Shown: positions 1 to 8,725 of the stretch, one piece after another | Layout: every line of letters starts with the position of its first letter | Position numbering within the stretch: the stretch's first letter is position 1 | Source of the DNA: JAAUTS01 sp034440395 | Lineage (GTDB): Bacteria > Verrucomicrobiota > Verrucomicrobiia > Methylacidiphilales > JAAUTS01 | NCBI GenBank assembly: GCA_034440395.1 | Contig: JAWXBW010000012.1 | Location: 43,419 to 107,418, forward strand | Length of the DNA: 64,000 nucleotides | Reading direction: 5' to 3' | Made by a program: the position numbers and the translations under genes | The notes under the pieces: model-generated | What the model saw: only the letters and a program-made list of their open reading frames with translations | What the model was told of the DNA's origin: nothing | Database searches by the model: none

Positions 1-632
1 CTGTCATTGATGAAAACTTACCCGAAAGAGGCGTAGTGGAAACTCCAGTCGCCGCTCAGATCATCGAAACCAGCGCTCCCTCCAGGGAAGAGCCTATTGT
101 AGTAACGAGTCCTATCGTTGTGAGTAAGCCAGCCACCATTGAACCATCGTTGGCTATTATCAACCCTGAGCCTGAGTTGGGATTAGACACGCCGATCAAT
201 CTTGAATCTCCTAGCCCAACACCTGTCGTTGTCGATCAAAGTGGGGCTATTATTCCTTCTTCAAACAAAGAACCTCAAGTGCCAACGGATGCAGTAGAAA
301 TTACCCCTGAACAGCCTTTACCTACCACGACAGCTTCTGCACCTCTACAAACACAAAGTCCCGCAGCTACTGCCCCACCGGCACCCGCAAGTAGCAGCTT
401 TGATCAAGATGGAGTCTCGGCCTACTCCATGATCTTCGCTAAGATTAAAGAAGCCGACAGTGCCTATGAAAACAGTGACTTCAAGACAGCTCGGAGTGTT
501 TACGAAAGTGCTCTGGTTGACTTAAAGAAACTTAAAGAGTCTAAACCCGATTTTCAGCCATTTATTGTAGAGTATAGGCAACGCGATATAGCTCGGAAAA
601 TCAAAGCCATTGAAGTGAGTCTTCCGAAGTAA
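1..632 (+). CDS. C-terminal part of a Pro-rich protein with a TPR-like end (5' truncated by window edge)
   Basis: The reading frame is open from base 3 with no stop before the first possible start (GTG at 36), so the gene almost certainly begins upstream of the window. The visible part is a long low-complexity linker rich in Pro, Thr, Ser and Val (roughly the first 130 residues). It is followed by about 70 residues of charged helix that look like one TPR-type hairpin, with the pattern YEN-DFKTARSVYESAL near its centre. I do not recognise the family. The linker suggests an extracytoplasmic or cell-envelope protein whose N-terminal anchor or domain is outside the window, but that is inference. 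It converges with the diadenylate cyclase gene 18 bp downstream. Confidence 0.75.
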   Translation, partial: VIDENLPERGVVETPVAAQIIETSAPSREEPIVVTSPIVVSKPATIEPSLAIINPEPELGLDTPINLESPSPTPVVVDQSGAIIPSSNKEPQVPTDAVEITPEQPLPTTTASAPLQTQSPAATAPPAPASSSFDQDGVSAYSMIFAKIKEADSAYENSDFKTARSVYESALVDLKKLKESKPDFQPFIVEYRQRDIARKIKAIEVSLPK

Positions 633-650
633 GTCCATACTTACAGCTAC

Positions 651-2081
651 TCACTTAGCCTTAAGCTCTACACTCACATCAAACTTTAACTCTGTGCCTC
701 CAGCTGGCTTAATAGTTGGAGGTAAATTAAAGCTGAGTGGCAGGCGATAGATTCCGGCTTTGTTGATAGTACTTAAATCCACTATTTGCGGTTTTACAGA
801 AGCACCTAGCTTCCATTTGGTGTCGCGCACTTCCGCTCGGAAGCTTTCCTGCTCTATTTTAAGTCCGCCAAGCTTCAGGGATTTACTTAATCCCGTGAAC
901 TCAGGCTTCTCAATGCTAATTTTGAGATTTCTAGTTTCTGCCACGGTATATTGAATAAAAGAGGGATTAAAGCGTTCCACTTTTGCGTCACGGGGTAACC
1001 CAGCGACGATGGCTTCAGAAAGGTTTAGCGTGTATTTACCAGATTTGGCTTCTTTTAAGTTAACTAATACTGTCATACCGCCGATCGGCTTGAATATTTG
1101 CGGTGCCTTAAGAAATAAAGTAACCTCTGTCGGTTTTATATCGTCAACAAATAAACCTTCAGGCAACGACGCTATCTCGACTCTAGCTTCCACTGATGTG
1201 AGGACAGTTGAACTTTCAGAAAGCTGTGCCTTCCAAGCATTAATGTTAAAGGAACAAGTCAATGCTAATAGAAAAGAACCGATCCAAAGTGCGTAAGCTA
1301 AAACCATTCGTTTACTATTGGGTTCTCTATCAGATTTTTTACCAAAAATTTCTTTTAGTGCCTTATCCAAGCCCCCTGCACAAGTCAATGGTAGGGGTGT
1401 TAACTTTCCATCATGGACATAGGAAATAACCTGCCTTTCCTCTGAGACGACAAAGACGTGAGACTCAGAAACCTGCGTCAATCCTAGTGCCGCTAAATGC
1501 CGGGTACCCATCTGTGACTCAGAACCTTCAGCCGAAGCTAGCGGTAGAAAAGCTCCGATCCTTTTTAAACGATTGTTGATAATAACAGCGGCACCGTCAT
1601 GGCGAGGGCAGTCAGGGTTGAATAAGGAAACAAGCAGGGAACTATTCAAAGAAGCATCCACCTCCTCGCCTCCATGGATAAAGCTATCAACCTCGCCGCT
1701 AGTCGGTATGGCGATTAAAGCTCCATATCTGCGTCTGACTAATTCCTCCAAGGTAGTAGCTAATATAGGTGTAAAATTCTCTGATTCATTACGGAAATTA
1801 CCAAATAAATGACCCCGACTAGCTGAGTGATAAATCTTACCCAACTCAGGCAAGAAAGAGAGTAAGACAACTAGAGATACAGGTGCTACTAATAACCAAA
1901 AAAGTAGTCCAGAAAATGGTAATTGTGTCACTTGAACTAAGAAGCCGAGAGCGACCAAGGAGACCAACATGAAAATTAAACGTAGCAAGCGTGGGTAACT
2001 TACTAACCATCCAAAGGCCATTCTGAGAACGATGGTGCCGAGAAGGATGTCGAGAACGTGGATGTAAGCTGCTTCAACCAT
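651..2081 (-). CDS. dacA: Diadenylate cyclase fused to a YbbR (CdaR-like) domain
   Basis: Makes cyclic di-AMP from two ATP at the inner membrane. Residues 1-80 hold about three membrane segments. Residues 95-230 are a DisA_N/DAC domain with the HDGA motif at 161-164 and GTRHL at 192-196, where the family norm is GTRHR. A further membrane segment lies near 258-280. Residues 285-476 look like YbbR repeats (alternating short strands, pattern SLPEGLFV, PTEVTLFLKAP, VDLS). In Firmicutes CdaA and its membrane regulator CdaR (YbbR) are separate neighbouring genes; here both are on one 476-residue chain. GlmM, the usual third member, is not adjacent. The cyclase assignment is firm. Full activity is uncertain because the second Arg of the RHR motif is Leu. 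Confidence 0.9.
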   Translation of the reverse strand: MVEAAYIHVLDILLGTIVLRMAFGWLVSYPRLLRLIFMLVSLVALGFLVQVTQLPFSGLLFWLLVAPVSLVVLLSFLPELGKIYHSASRGHLFGNFRNESENFTPILATTLEELVRRRYGALIAIPTSGEVDSFIHGGEEVDASLNSSLLVSLFNPDCPRHDGAAVIINNRLKRIGAFLPLASAEGSESQMGTRHLAALGLTQVSESHVFVVSEERQVISYVHDGKLTPLPLTCAGGLDKALKEIFGKKSDREPNSKRMVLAYALWIGSFLLALTCSFNINAWKAQLSESSTVLTSVEARVEIASLPEGLFVDDIKPTEVTLFLKAPQIFKPIGGMTVLVNLKEAKSGKYTLNLSEAIVAGLPRDAKVERFNPSFIQYTVAETRNLKISIEKPEFTGLSKSLKLGGLKIEQESFRAEVRDTKWKLGASVKPQIVDLSTINKAGIYRLPLSFNLPPTIKPAGGTELKFDVSVELKAK

Positions 2082-2134
2082 TTAAAATAAAGGAAATTAA
2101 GATGTAGCGTGATTTGCTGCAAACGTGCACTAGT

Positions 2135-3709
2135 TTATTCAGATTTAATCGTTGGCTTTACAGTCTCAGCAGGTAAAGGAGCTTCGTTCACAGCTGGAAC
2201 GGGCGCAGGCATTTGAGTTTGAGGTTTTGCCCTCGGTTTCTGAGTAGGAATAGGCCAAAGCAAGGTAACGGAACCTCCCTCAATTTTTTCAATGGAGTAA
2301 AGAGTAGCTATGTTCGTAGCCTTTATAGATTCTTGCAATTGACGAAGAAACTGCCTGAATAAAAAAGCTCCTAGCCGGGAAGGTAACCGAGCCCCGCCTA
2401 CATAAATATTTTGGTCATAGAATGATAAAACTTTACCGTCGGTTTTATAAAGGATTTCGTAGCGAATAAGCATTTGTTTTCCGAGGCAAACGACTTCGTC
2501 GATAAATTCCACACGATCGGAATAAAAACGCACTAAGAGTTTATTCCTCTCAAGGTCTAAGATTTGAGCCTGATCTGAGCGCTGAATTTTTAGATATTTT
2601 TTAAGCAATACATTTAACTGTCTGTCCTCAAAAGTGACGCTGGCATCACTTGGACGGATGCGTCTATTTTGGGAGCCTGAAGCTAGAAATAGCATTCGAG
2701 GTAAAGGGTTAACTACCTGATCTTCTGGCTGTGCGACCTTGTAGGCCTCGGCCCAATACTCATTTGCGCTGGTTGTAAAATTAAGTGCCTTAAAGCCGTA
2801 GTATCCGTAACAACCCAGAACACCAAGACCCACTAAAAGTATAATTGCACCAACAAAAGTGAGATTTCCGCCTCTTTCGGTAGCAAGATAAAAGAATGAA
2901 TAAAAGACAGAAAGTAGTAGGAGACTAATTGTGCCTAGTATGAGAAGCATGGAGGCTTGGGGAAGCACTAAAGATGAGAAAGATAGCTTAGTCGTCTCTT
3001 TAAATAATTTTTCCTGCTCTTGCTCGCTTCTCACTTCCAAAATTTCTTTGACCTCTTGTGGAGTCAACCATTTGCCTTCAAAACGTGTTTTATTCTCTTT
3101 CAGGTAGCTCTGCCTCTGTAGCCATGGCGCCAAGAAGGAATCTATTTTTTCGCCTAAGTCTGGATAGTCCTTTGCGACTATTTGGGCTTGTGTGATTAGT
3201 GCGTCTAACTCTTCTGGAAGATAATTTTTAGCATCCTCAAAAGGCTGATTCACAATTTTTTCAAAAGCTTCTTTTTTAAGAGCTTCTTTCTCAGAGGCAG
3301 CACGTTTGCGATCCTCGGAGAGTTTTCTCAACTTGAAAGATTCTGATTCCAAGAGTTTTTTCGTGTCTGGAAAGTCAGAGGTTAATTTTTCATAGGAACT
3401 TAAGATTTCTTGAATTTGTACATCGGTCATGTCCTCAATACCTTTTGCATCGACAAGAGGAACCATTCCAACAAGAAAAGATTTTTGCCAGCGTTGACTT
3501 CGATTAAGTTCATCGACGGTGACAAATACAATATCTTTCAGTTCCACTTGGTTAGCACGTATGATTTTAAGAGGGCTGCCTGGAATCTGAAGTACGACAA
3601 CCTGATTGGTCTTTATTTCATCTGCTTGTGCTTGGGAGCTCATAATTCCTATGAATAAAAACAAGGATGCTACAAGAGATGTGAGAGATGTTGCGGAAAA
3701 AAAAATCAT
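2135..3709 (-). CDS. Conserved membrane protein of unknown function with signal peptide
   Basis: Unrecognised 524-residue protein. Residues 1-30 form a signal peptide ending near SSQAQA. A charged, coiled-coil-like periplasmic region follows to about residue 245, rich in Lys and Glu (KEALKKEAFEKIV). Two long hydrophobic segments come next, near 250-275 (MLLILGTISLLLLSVFYSFF) and 282-308. After them is a mixed domain of about 170 residues, then a Pro-rich tail (IPTQKPRAKPQTQMPAP). The architecture suggests an inner-membrane protein with domains on one or both faces. It lies 53 bp upstream of the diadenylate cyclase gene in the direction of transcription and may share its transcript; a functional link to c-di-AMP is speculation. 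Confidence 0.7.
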   Translation of the reverse strand: MIFFSATSLTSLVASLFLFIGIMSSQAQADEIKTNQVVVLQIPGSPLKIIRANQVELKDIVFVTVDELNRSQRWQKSFLVGMVPLVDAKGIEDMTDVQIQEILSSYEKLTSDFPDTKKLLESESFKLRKLSEDRKRAASEKEALKKEAFEKIVNQPFEDAKNYLPEELDALITQAQIVAKDYPDLGEKIDSFLAPWLQRQSYLKENKTRFEGKWLTPQEVKEILEVRSEQEQEKLFKETTKLSFSSLVLPQASMLLILGTISLLLLSVFYSFFYLATERGGNLTFVGAIILLVGLGVLGCYGYYGFKALNFTTSANEYWAEAYKVAQPEDQVVNPLPRMLFLASGSQNRRIRPSDASVTFEDRQLNVLLKKYLKIQRSDQAQILDLERNKLLVRFYSDRVEFIDEVVCLGKQMLIRYEILYKTDGKVLSFYDQNIYVGGARLPSRLGAFLFRQFLRQLQESIKATNIATLYSIEKIEGGSVTLLWPIPTQKPRAKPQTQMPAPVPAVNEAPLPAETVKPTIKSE

Positions 3710-3819
3710 AGATAAGTATGGCTTAAAGTGGCTGTTTAGGTTCGGGGTAATGCTGGGTGGTTTATAAACTCAGTCAATGCCTTAAAATAAATGTCTGCTA
3801 GCTCCTCTGGTTATGGAGT

Positions 3820-4344
3820 TTACAAAAGTCCCCTGCCCCTAAGGTCTTGAATGTGGCCTTCACCTGATGCCGTGATCATATCGACCATGAATTTTAAAAG
3901 GGAAACTTCCCAGCCCGTATCTATTCCAGCCAAGACTGTAGCCATAGGATCATTCCTTCCGATGACGTCTTCTTTCACTCTGGCAATGACTTGCTCAAAA
4001 GGTTCATGAACTTCGTAAAAACGTGTGTCTGACTTTTTCACGGAAAAGCCATATTTTAAGACAGCTATTTTATGGGCTTGTTGGTTTATTTGTTCAGCGA
4101 ACTTCTCCGCCTCATCCCCAAAGCCCTCTAAAAGTAGTTTAGCGATATTACTGGAGGAAATGATTTGCGGGCGCTCCGCTACAATAGTTCCCTCCCGCAC
4201 ATAGGACAATCCCGCATGATCCATATTTTCCGTAATGAGATAATAATTAACAAACGAGTTACCAAAAGTTTCCAACCTTTTTTCAGGTGGTAAGATCACT
4301 CTGGTTTGTTCCATGGCATAATTAAAATCGTCTGTGGTTAGCAT
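3820..4344 (-). CDS. Conserved hypothetical protein, 174 aa
   Basis: Soluble, acidic, 174-residue protein without signal peptide or membrane segment. Recognisable stretches include NYYLITENMD near residue 33, VREGTIVAERPQII near 49 and LLLEGFGDEAEKFAEQI near 71. I know of no assigned domain. The even composition, codon use like the neighbours and lack of competing frames support a real gene. It stands alone: the next gene upstream is divergent across a 361-bp gap, and the next downstream gene is 110 bp away. No function is inferred. Confidence 0.7.
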   Translation of the reverse strand: MLTTDDFNYAMEQTRVILPPEKRLETFGNSFVNYYLITENMDHAGLSYVREGTIVAERPQIISSSNIAKLLLEGFGDEAEKFAEQINQQAHKIAVLKYGFSVKKSDTRFYEVHEPFEQVIARVKEDVIGRNDPMATVLAGIDTGWEVSLLKFMVDMITASGEGHIQDLRGRGLL

Positions 4345-4705
4345 GTATCAATCGATTCTAGTAGCACTCAGGCGTAAAAACAATGACATAAGCGTAAGTT
4401 TTTGAAATCCAGAATATTAAGGTGACTCGACGCAAATTTAGTTTCTACAAGCAAGTAGATTAGTTTTATCGTTTATCTTGGCGGGGAGTAATTGGCGTAA
4501 TTAAAATGAAATCGCCAGCGTGTTCCACAATGCTTCAAATGAACCTCAGAAAGGGGATGAGCCATAGATGGTTAAAATCGGTGTGTTATACAACAAGAAT
4601 AGTCCAGTTTGATACGAATGCCTAAAATAATCTAGTCACGCTCTTCATGAAATGCTCTAGACTTCGTATTGTTTTTACATTGGAAATAGCCAAATTTTAA
4701 ATTTT
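4345..4705. other. Intergenic gap of 361 bp, no gene seen
   Basis: This region lies between two divergent genes (the 174-aa hypothetical and glpX), so it should hold both promoters. I see AT-rich stretches close to glpX but no convincing -35/-10 pair, no strong hairpin with a T-run, no tRNA and no frame of gene-like composition. Confidence 0.5.
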
Positions 4706-5776
4706 ATGTATTATACTTCTATGGCTTCTTTTAGCGCTGATATTGAGCGAAACTTGGAGATGGACTTTTTGCGTGCCACAGAAATTGCTGCACTCAACAC
4801 GTTACAGTGGCTGGGAAAAGGAAATAAAGAGGCTGCAGATGCCGCCGCTTCCGACGCAATTCGCGGCATGTTTGATCTAATGGATATTTCCGGCAAAATC
4901 GTCATTGGCGAAGGGATCAAAGATGAAGCTCCAGGTTTATTTATCGGTGAAAAAGTAGGCCTTTGGCGTCAAAACTCACCTCGTTTCGATATTGCTCTTG
5001 ATCCCGTTGATGGGACAACCAACGCAGCTAAAGGAATGCCCAATTCCCTAAGTTGTATCGCTGCCGCCCTTGCAGATGAAAAAGGCGAATCTAGCCTGCT
5101 AGATATCCCCGCATTTTATCTTAAAAAACTAGCCTATCCCCTTGCCGTCCGTCGTGCGTGGATCAATGATCCTAAACTTCCCATCGACGTTGACGCACCC
5201 ATCGAAGAAGTCATTGATGTTACCGCAAAAATTTTAAATAAAGAGGTGCGTGACGTCGTCATCTGCGCTCTAGATCGTCCGCGCAATAGCGAACTCATTG
5301 AAGCTGTGCGTAAAAAAGGTGCTTGCCTGCGTTTGATCGTTGATGGCGACATCGCCGCTGCCCTAGCTCCAGCCATGCACACATCGAATATTGATCTGTA
5401 TGCGGGCATTGGCGGTAGTCCTGAAGGCGTCCTTTCCGCTGCAGGCTTGCGATGTCTCGGTGGCGGAATGCGCGCAAAAATCTGGCCTCGTGACGAAGCT
5501 GAGCGCCAGTCCCTTATTGATGCAGGTTGGGGAGATCGACTTAACTTTCAATTCATGTCCAAAGACTTAGCTCGTGGCTCCAACATCCTATTCGCTGCAA
5601 CAGGTATTAGTAGCAGTCCTCTGCTTAAGGGCGTTGAAGTCCGCGGCAACATTGCTACGACCTATTCAGTACTAATGCGTGCCCGCAGCGGAACAGTGCG
5701 TATGATCGAAGCTCAACATAATCTTAGCCGCAAAACAATCCATCTGCGCTCCACCCAAAGTGAAAAACCTGTTTAA
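4706..5776 (+). CDS. glpX: Class II fructose-1,6-bisphosphatase
   Basis: Dephosphorylates fructose-1,6-bisphosphate in gluconeogenesis (some homologues also act on sedoheptulose bisphosphate). The GlpX signatures are clear: GEGIKDEAP at residues 68-76, DPVDGTT at 99-105, and the later LIVDGDIAAALAPAM and GIGGSPEGVLSAA stretches. The length of 356 is slightly above the usual 320-340. ATG at 4706 and ATG at 4721 (MASFSADIERN) are both possible starts. Neither has a Shine-Dalgarno match, and family alignment fits either. The gene stands alone, divergent from the upstream hypothetical, and no other gluconeogenic gene is nearby. Confidence 0.95.
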   Translation: MYYTSMASFSADIERNLEMDFLRATEIAALNTLQWLGKGNKEAADAAASDAIRGMFDLMDISGKIVIGEGIKDEAPGLFIGEKVGLWRQNSPRFDIALDPVDGTTNAAKGMPNSLSCIAAALADEKGESSLLDIPAFYLKKLAYPLAVRRAWINDPKLPIDVDAPIEEVIDVTAKILNKEVRDVVICALDRPRNSELIEAVRKKGACLRLIVDGDIAAALAPAMHTSNIDLYAGIGGSPEGVLSAAGLRCLGGGMRAKIWPRDEAERQSLIDAGWGDRLNFQFMSKDLARGSNILFAATGISSSPLLKGVEVRGNIATTYSVLMRARSGTVRMIEAQHNLSRKTIHLRSTQSEKPV

Positions 5777-5884
5777 GTTCATCTCGCCCTAACGTTACTT
5801 TTTCACATTAACTTTGCTCGTAAAAAGTATGTTAACCCTTCACAGAAAAATCTAAATTATCCTGAGAACTAACTGAACTCTTTT

Positions 5885-6232
5885 ATGATCAAATCCTCAA
5901 ACACCGCACAAACCAATAAAAAGAAAAGTATCCAACAACATTATTTGCAAGCCTTTCTTCTTGCCTCTGGGATGCTAGGTGTCTCCCTCTCATTGGGTAT
6001 ACTCGGTTACCACTTTATTGCGGGATTCACTTGGGTTGATGCCCTTCTAGATGCTTCTATGATTTTGTCAGGCATGGGTCCTGTGCAGATACTCGATACA
6101 AATGCAGCTAAAATTTTCGCCTCTTGTTATGCGCTTTTTTCAGGAGTCGTCTTTATAGCGGCATCGGGAATCCTGCTAGCACCCATGTTTCATCGAGTGT
6201 TGCACCGTTTCCATCTTGAGCAAAAGGATTGA
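5885..6232 (+). CDS. Small membrane protein, two long hydrophobic segments with a pore-like insert
   Basis: 115-residue protein with a basic N-terminus (TNKKKS). A first membrane segment spans about residues 24-45. A short amphipathic stretch follows (VDALLDASMILSGMGPV, about 53-69), then a second membrane segment at about 80-103 ending LLAPMFHRVLHRF. I recall similar small conserved proteins in several phyla but no assigned function. The helix, short helix with Gly-Met-Gly-Pro, helix layout resembles the TM-P-TM plan of two-helix channels, but no TVGYG filter is present, so that is only a shape likeness. It is transcribed in the same direction as glpX, 108 bp downstream. Confidence 0.7.
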   Translation: MIKSSNTAQTNKKKSIQQHYLQAFLLASGMLGVSLSLGILGYHFIAGFTWVDALLDASMILSGMGPVQILDTNAAKIFASCYALFSGVVFIAASGILLAPMFHRVLHRFHLEQKD

Positions 6233-6398
6233 AGGAATTTTCCGCAAAAACGTTGCTCCGCCGATGGGCAGAAGTGTTCAAGGTGGCTCATTTTTTTGTT
6301 TTATCATTGTAAAATCAACTTTCGGAACCTATTTGGTCTTATTCGAAACCTTATATTATTGCGACGTAGACGATTTTCTAGCCCTGTTCATAAACTTA

Positions 6399-6427
6399 TT
6401 GCAAAGCACCCTGTCATGACGTATGTT
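6399..6427 (+). promoter_or_regulatory. Candidate sigma70-type promoter of tRNA-Pro
   Basis: TTGCAA, 17-bp spacer, TATGTT; each box matches consensus at 4 of 6. It ends 13 bp before the tRNA 5' end. No other strong candidate lies in the 200-bp gap. Confidence 0.4.
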
Positions 6428-6440
6428 TTCCCTTCACACA

Positions 6441-6514
6441 CGGAGTGTAGCTTAGCTTGGTAGAGCGCCTGGTTTGGGACCAGGAGGTCGTAGGTTCAAA
6501 TCCTATCACTCCGA
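6441..6514 (+). tRNA. tRNA-Pro (anticodon TGG)
   Basis: The acceptor stem CGGAGTG pairs fully with CACTCCG, followed by discriminator A. The anticodon stem CCTGG/CCAGG encloses loop TTTGGGA, giving TGG. The T arm carries GGTTCAAATCC. CCA is not encoded; a T6 run follows at once and may terminate the transcript. Confidence 0.97.
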
Positions 6515-6588
6515 TTTTTTGAAACCTAAAAACAGCACTTTTAATTGCTTGCCATAGCTCCTAACTTGTTCACTATCTAATACCCACT

Positions 6589-6804
6589 ATGGCTATCAAT
6601 CGTAACGAACTCGTCCAATCCGCCCTGAGCAAAGTAGAAGCTCCGGAAATCCTCATCAATATGATCTCTAAGCGTGTGCGTCAGCTCGGTATGGGAGAAC
6701 GCCCCATGATCGTAGTAGAACCTCGCATGACCTTCATGGATGTAGCTCTTAAAGAAGTGGCTGATGGTAAGCTGGCCTTTGAATTTATTGATGCTAAGAG
6801 CTAA
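6589..6804 (+). CDS. rpoZ: RNA polymerase omega subunit (short form)
   Basis: 71-residue protein matching the short omega subunit type that I associate with Verrucomicrobiota: LINMISKRVRQLG (about 23-35), then VVEPRMTFMDVALKEVADGKL. Omega helps assemble and stabilise the beta-prime subunit. The central arginine-rich helix and the VALKEV motif are the parts shared with other RpoZ proteins. It precedes smpB, and the two may be co-transcribed. There is no Shine-Dalgarno match before the ATG. A short unrelated helical protein cannot be fully excluded, but the match is good. Confidence 0.8.
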   Translation: MAINRNELVQSALSKVEAPEILINMISKRVRQLGMGERPMIVVEPRMTFMDVALKEVADGKLAFEFIDAKS

Positions 6805-6875
6805 ACCTATTTGGCAGAGCCTATCTCGGTTACCTGCTAGAGGTGCCATCCCCTTGCACAACGAGGATCGCACCT

Positions 6876-7340
6876 ATGAGTAACAAAGTAATCGAAATCA
6901 ACAACCGAAAAGCGGGTCACGACTACACCATTCTCGAATCCTTCGAGGCCGGAGTTGAACTACAAGGCACCGAGGTCAAGTCTATCCGTGATGGACAAGG
7001 TAATTTAAACGACGCTTTTGCTCGCATCGAAAAAGGTCAAGCTTGGCTCTATAATTTCCACATTGCACCCTACGATAAAGGTAACCGCGAGAACCATGAA
7101 GCGAAACGAATTCGCCGCCTACTGGTTCATAAAAACGAAATCATTAAGCTTCATGCTGAGACTAGCATCGCAGGTAAATCTCTCATTCCACTCAAAGGTT
7201 ATTTTAAAAATCGCCGCTTCAAAATTTTAATCGGCATCTGCAAAGGCAAGACGCACGGAGACCGCCGTCAAGACATCAAGAAACGCGACACTGACCGTGA
7301 AATCAAACGGCTCAGTGCGCATCAACTAAAACGGAAGTGA
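6876..7340 (+). CDS. smpB: SsrA-binding protein SmpB
   Basis: Binds tmRNA and brings it to stalled ribosomes for trans-translation. Family landmarks are NRKAGHDYTILESFEAGVEL, GTEVKSIRDGQGNL, NFHIAPYDKGNRENH and the basic C-terminus (KKRDTDREIKR). I place the start at ATG 6876 (MSNKVIEI) rather than an upstream ATG at 6843. A GAGG Shine-Dalgarno sits 9 bp before 6876, and SmpB homologues start here. The protein is then 154 residues, the normal size. It overlaps the next gene by 4 bp (GTGA), so the two are likely translationally coupled. The tmRNA gene itself is not in the window. Confidence 0.95.
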   Translation: MSNKVIEINNRKAGHDYTILESFEAGVELQGTEVKSIRDGQGNLNDAFARIEKGQAWLYNFHIAPYDKGNRENHEAKRIRRLLVHKNEIIKLHAETSIAGKSLIPLKGYFKNRRFKILIGICKGKTHGDRRQDIKKRDTDREIKRLSAHQLKRK

Positions 7341-8725
7341 AAACAGCGCACTCATTAGGTTCTAAAAAAGCAATATGGCTTCCTGCCTTAAATAAGCTCT
7401 TACCTAACAAGGTTTCAACCACAGAGGCCATACTTCATGAACATGGTGGAGATGCGTGGTTTGCCCATTCCATGCCTCAGGCCGTTGTGATACCAGAAAG
7501 CACCGCAGATGTGCAAAAACTTATGCGCTTCTGCGCTAAGCGTAAAATCCCTGTCACCCCACGCGGATCTGGCCGAGGCTACGTAGGAGGCTGCGTGCCC
7601 GTCCAAGGCGGCATAAGTCTTTCCCTTAAAAAGATGAATCGCATCTTAGAAATTTCTAAAGAAGACAGTCTGGCAGTAGTAGAGCCAGGGGTCATTACAG
7701 GAGATATTCAATCTTTAGTTAAAGCTCAAGGGCTTTACTACCCGCCTGACCCCGCCAGTGCGGCAGAAAGTTCCATTGGTGGAAATATCGCCACGAATGC
7801 AGGCGGGCCACGCTGTCTAAAATATGGCGTGACGCGGAACTATATCATAGGATTACACGTTGTCTTAGCTAATGGTGATCTGGTTAAAGTTGGCGGTCGC
7901 ACCCAAAAGAATAAACTAGGCTTTAACTTAACCGACCTCTTTATTGGTTCTGAAGGCATGTTAGGCATTGTAACCCAAGCCACTTTACGCCTCCTACCGC
8001 ATCCTCCCGCACGAGCCTTGATCGTAGCCTCCTTTGCCCACGCCACGGGAGCAGCTATGGCAGTGCAAAAAATTTTATCCGCAGGCTTCTTACCTAGTGC
8101 TTTGGAAATCGCCGACTCCTTTACCCTCGAAGCAGCTCGCACTTATTCCACGGCGGTGCCTTTAGGCAAAGCGCTCCTTATGGTAGAGATTGACGGCCAG
8201 ATCAGCTCCGTTAAATCTGAAGAAAAAAGTTTAGTAACCCTGCTGCGCCAACTTAAAGCACTCAGTACCCAAACATCCCATGACCCGAAAGGCATGGAAA
8301 AGCTTTGGGCTATTCGGAAAGCCTTTTCCTACAGCTTACGAGCTACGGGATTAACCAAGCTAAATGAGGATGTCGTAGTGCCACGTGGTAAACTTCTTCA
8401 ACTCTTTCAACTTACAAAAACGTTACAAAAAAAATATAAGATAGCCGTAGCCTCCTTCGGTCATGCTGGTGATGGTAATATTCACGTCAACCTCATGGTT
8501 CCACCACAGGACGCCCAGTCCCCCCATGTTGCGGCTGCTTTAGCAGAACTATTTCATACTGTCTTATCTTGGGGCGGCACGATCACAGGGGAGCATGGCG
8601 TAGGCCTAGCTAAAAAACCATGGTGGAACGCTGCGACTACACCAGAATTAAGAAGTCTCCATCATTGCATAAAAACTGCGCTTGATCCACTAGCTCTCCT
8701 CAATCCTGGTAAGTTTTTAGACTAG
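7337..8725 (+). CDS. glcD: FAD-linked oxidase, GlcD (glycolate oxidase / D-lactate dehydrogenase) family
   Basis: Flavoprotein oxidising a 2-hydroxy acid such as glycolate or D-lactate. The N-terminal PCMH-type FAD-binding domain (about residues 45-220) shows VTPRGSGRGYVGG, YYPPDPASAAESSIGGN, NATNAGG-type and GSEGMLGIVTQ motifs. The C-terminal FAD-oxidase domain has GHAGDGNIHVNL and TITGEHGVGL with its conserved His. The length of 462 fits GlcD. The GTG start overlaps the smpB stop. No glcE or glcF partner is adjacent, so the exact substrate is open. It converges with the DUF2062 gene, overlapping by 9 bp. Confidence 0.9.
   Translation: MKTAHSLGSKKAIWLPALNKLLPNKVSTTEAILHEHGGDAWFAHSMPQAVVIPESTADVQKLMRFCAKRKIPVTPRGSGRGYVGGCVPVQGGISLSLKKMNRILEISKEDSLAVVEPGVITGDIQSLVKAQGLYYPPDPASAAESSIGGNIATNAGGPRCLKYGVTRNYIIGLHVVLANGDLVKVGGRTQKNKLGFNLTDLFIGSEGMLGIVTQATLRLLPHPPARALIVASFAHATGAAMAVQKILSAGFLPSALEIADSFTLEAARTYSTAVPLGKALLMVEIDGQISSVKSEEKSLVTLLRQLKALSTQTSHDPKGMEKLWAIRKAFSYSLRATGLTKLNEDVVVPRGKLLQLFQLTKTLQKKYKIAVASFGHAGDGNIHVNLMVPPQDAQSPHVAAALAELFHTVLSWGGTITGEHGVGLAKKPWWNAATTPELRSLHHCIKTALDPLALLNPGKFLD

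Noticed and set aside
5786..5832. AT-rich inverted repeat TACTTTTT / AAAAAGTA after glpX
   Set aside because: The stem has a single G-C pair and an 18-base loop, and it has no usable T-run; too weak to call a terminator.
6216..6419. 67-codon frame before tRNA-Pro
   Set aside because: It overlaps the end of the small membrane gene, is rich in rare hydrophobic and Cys residues, and resembles nothing; treated as spacer.
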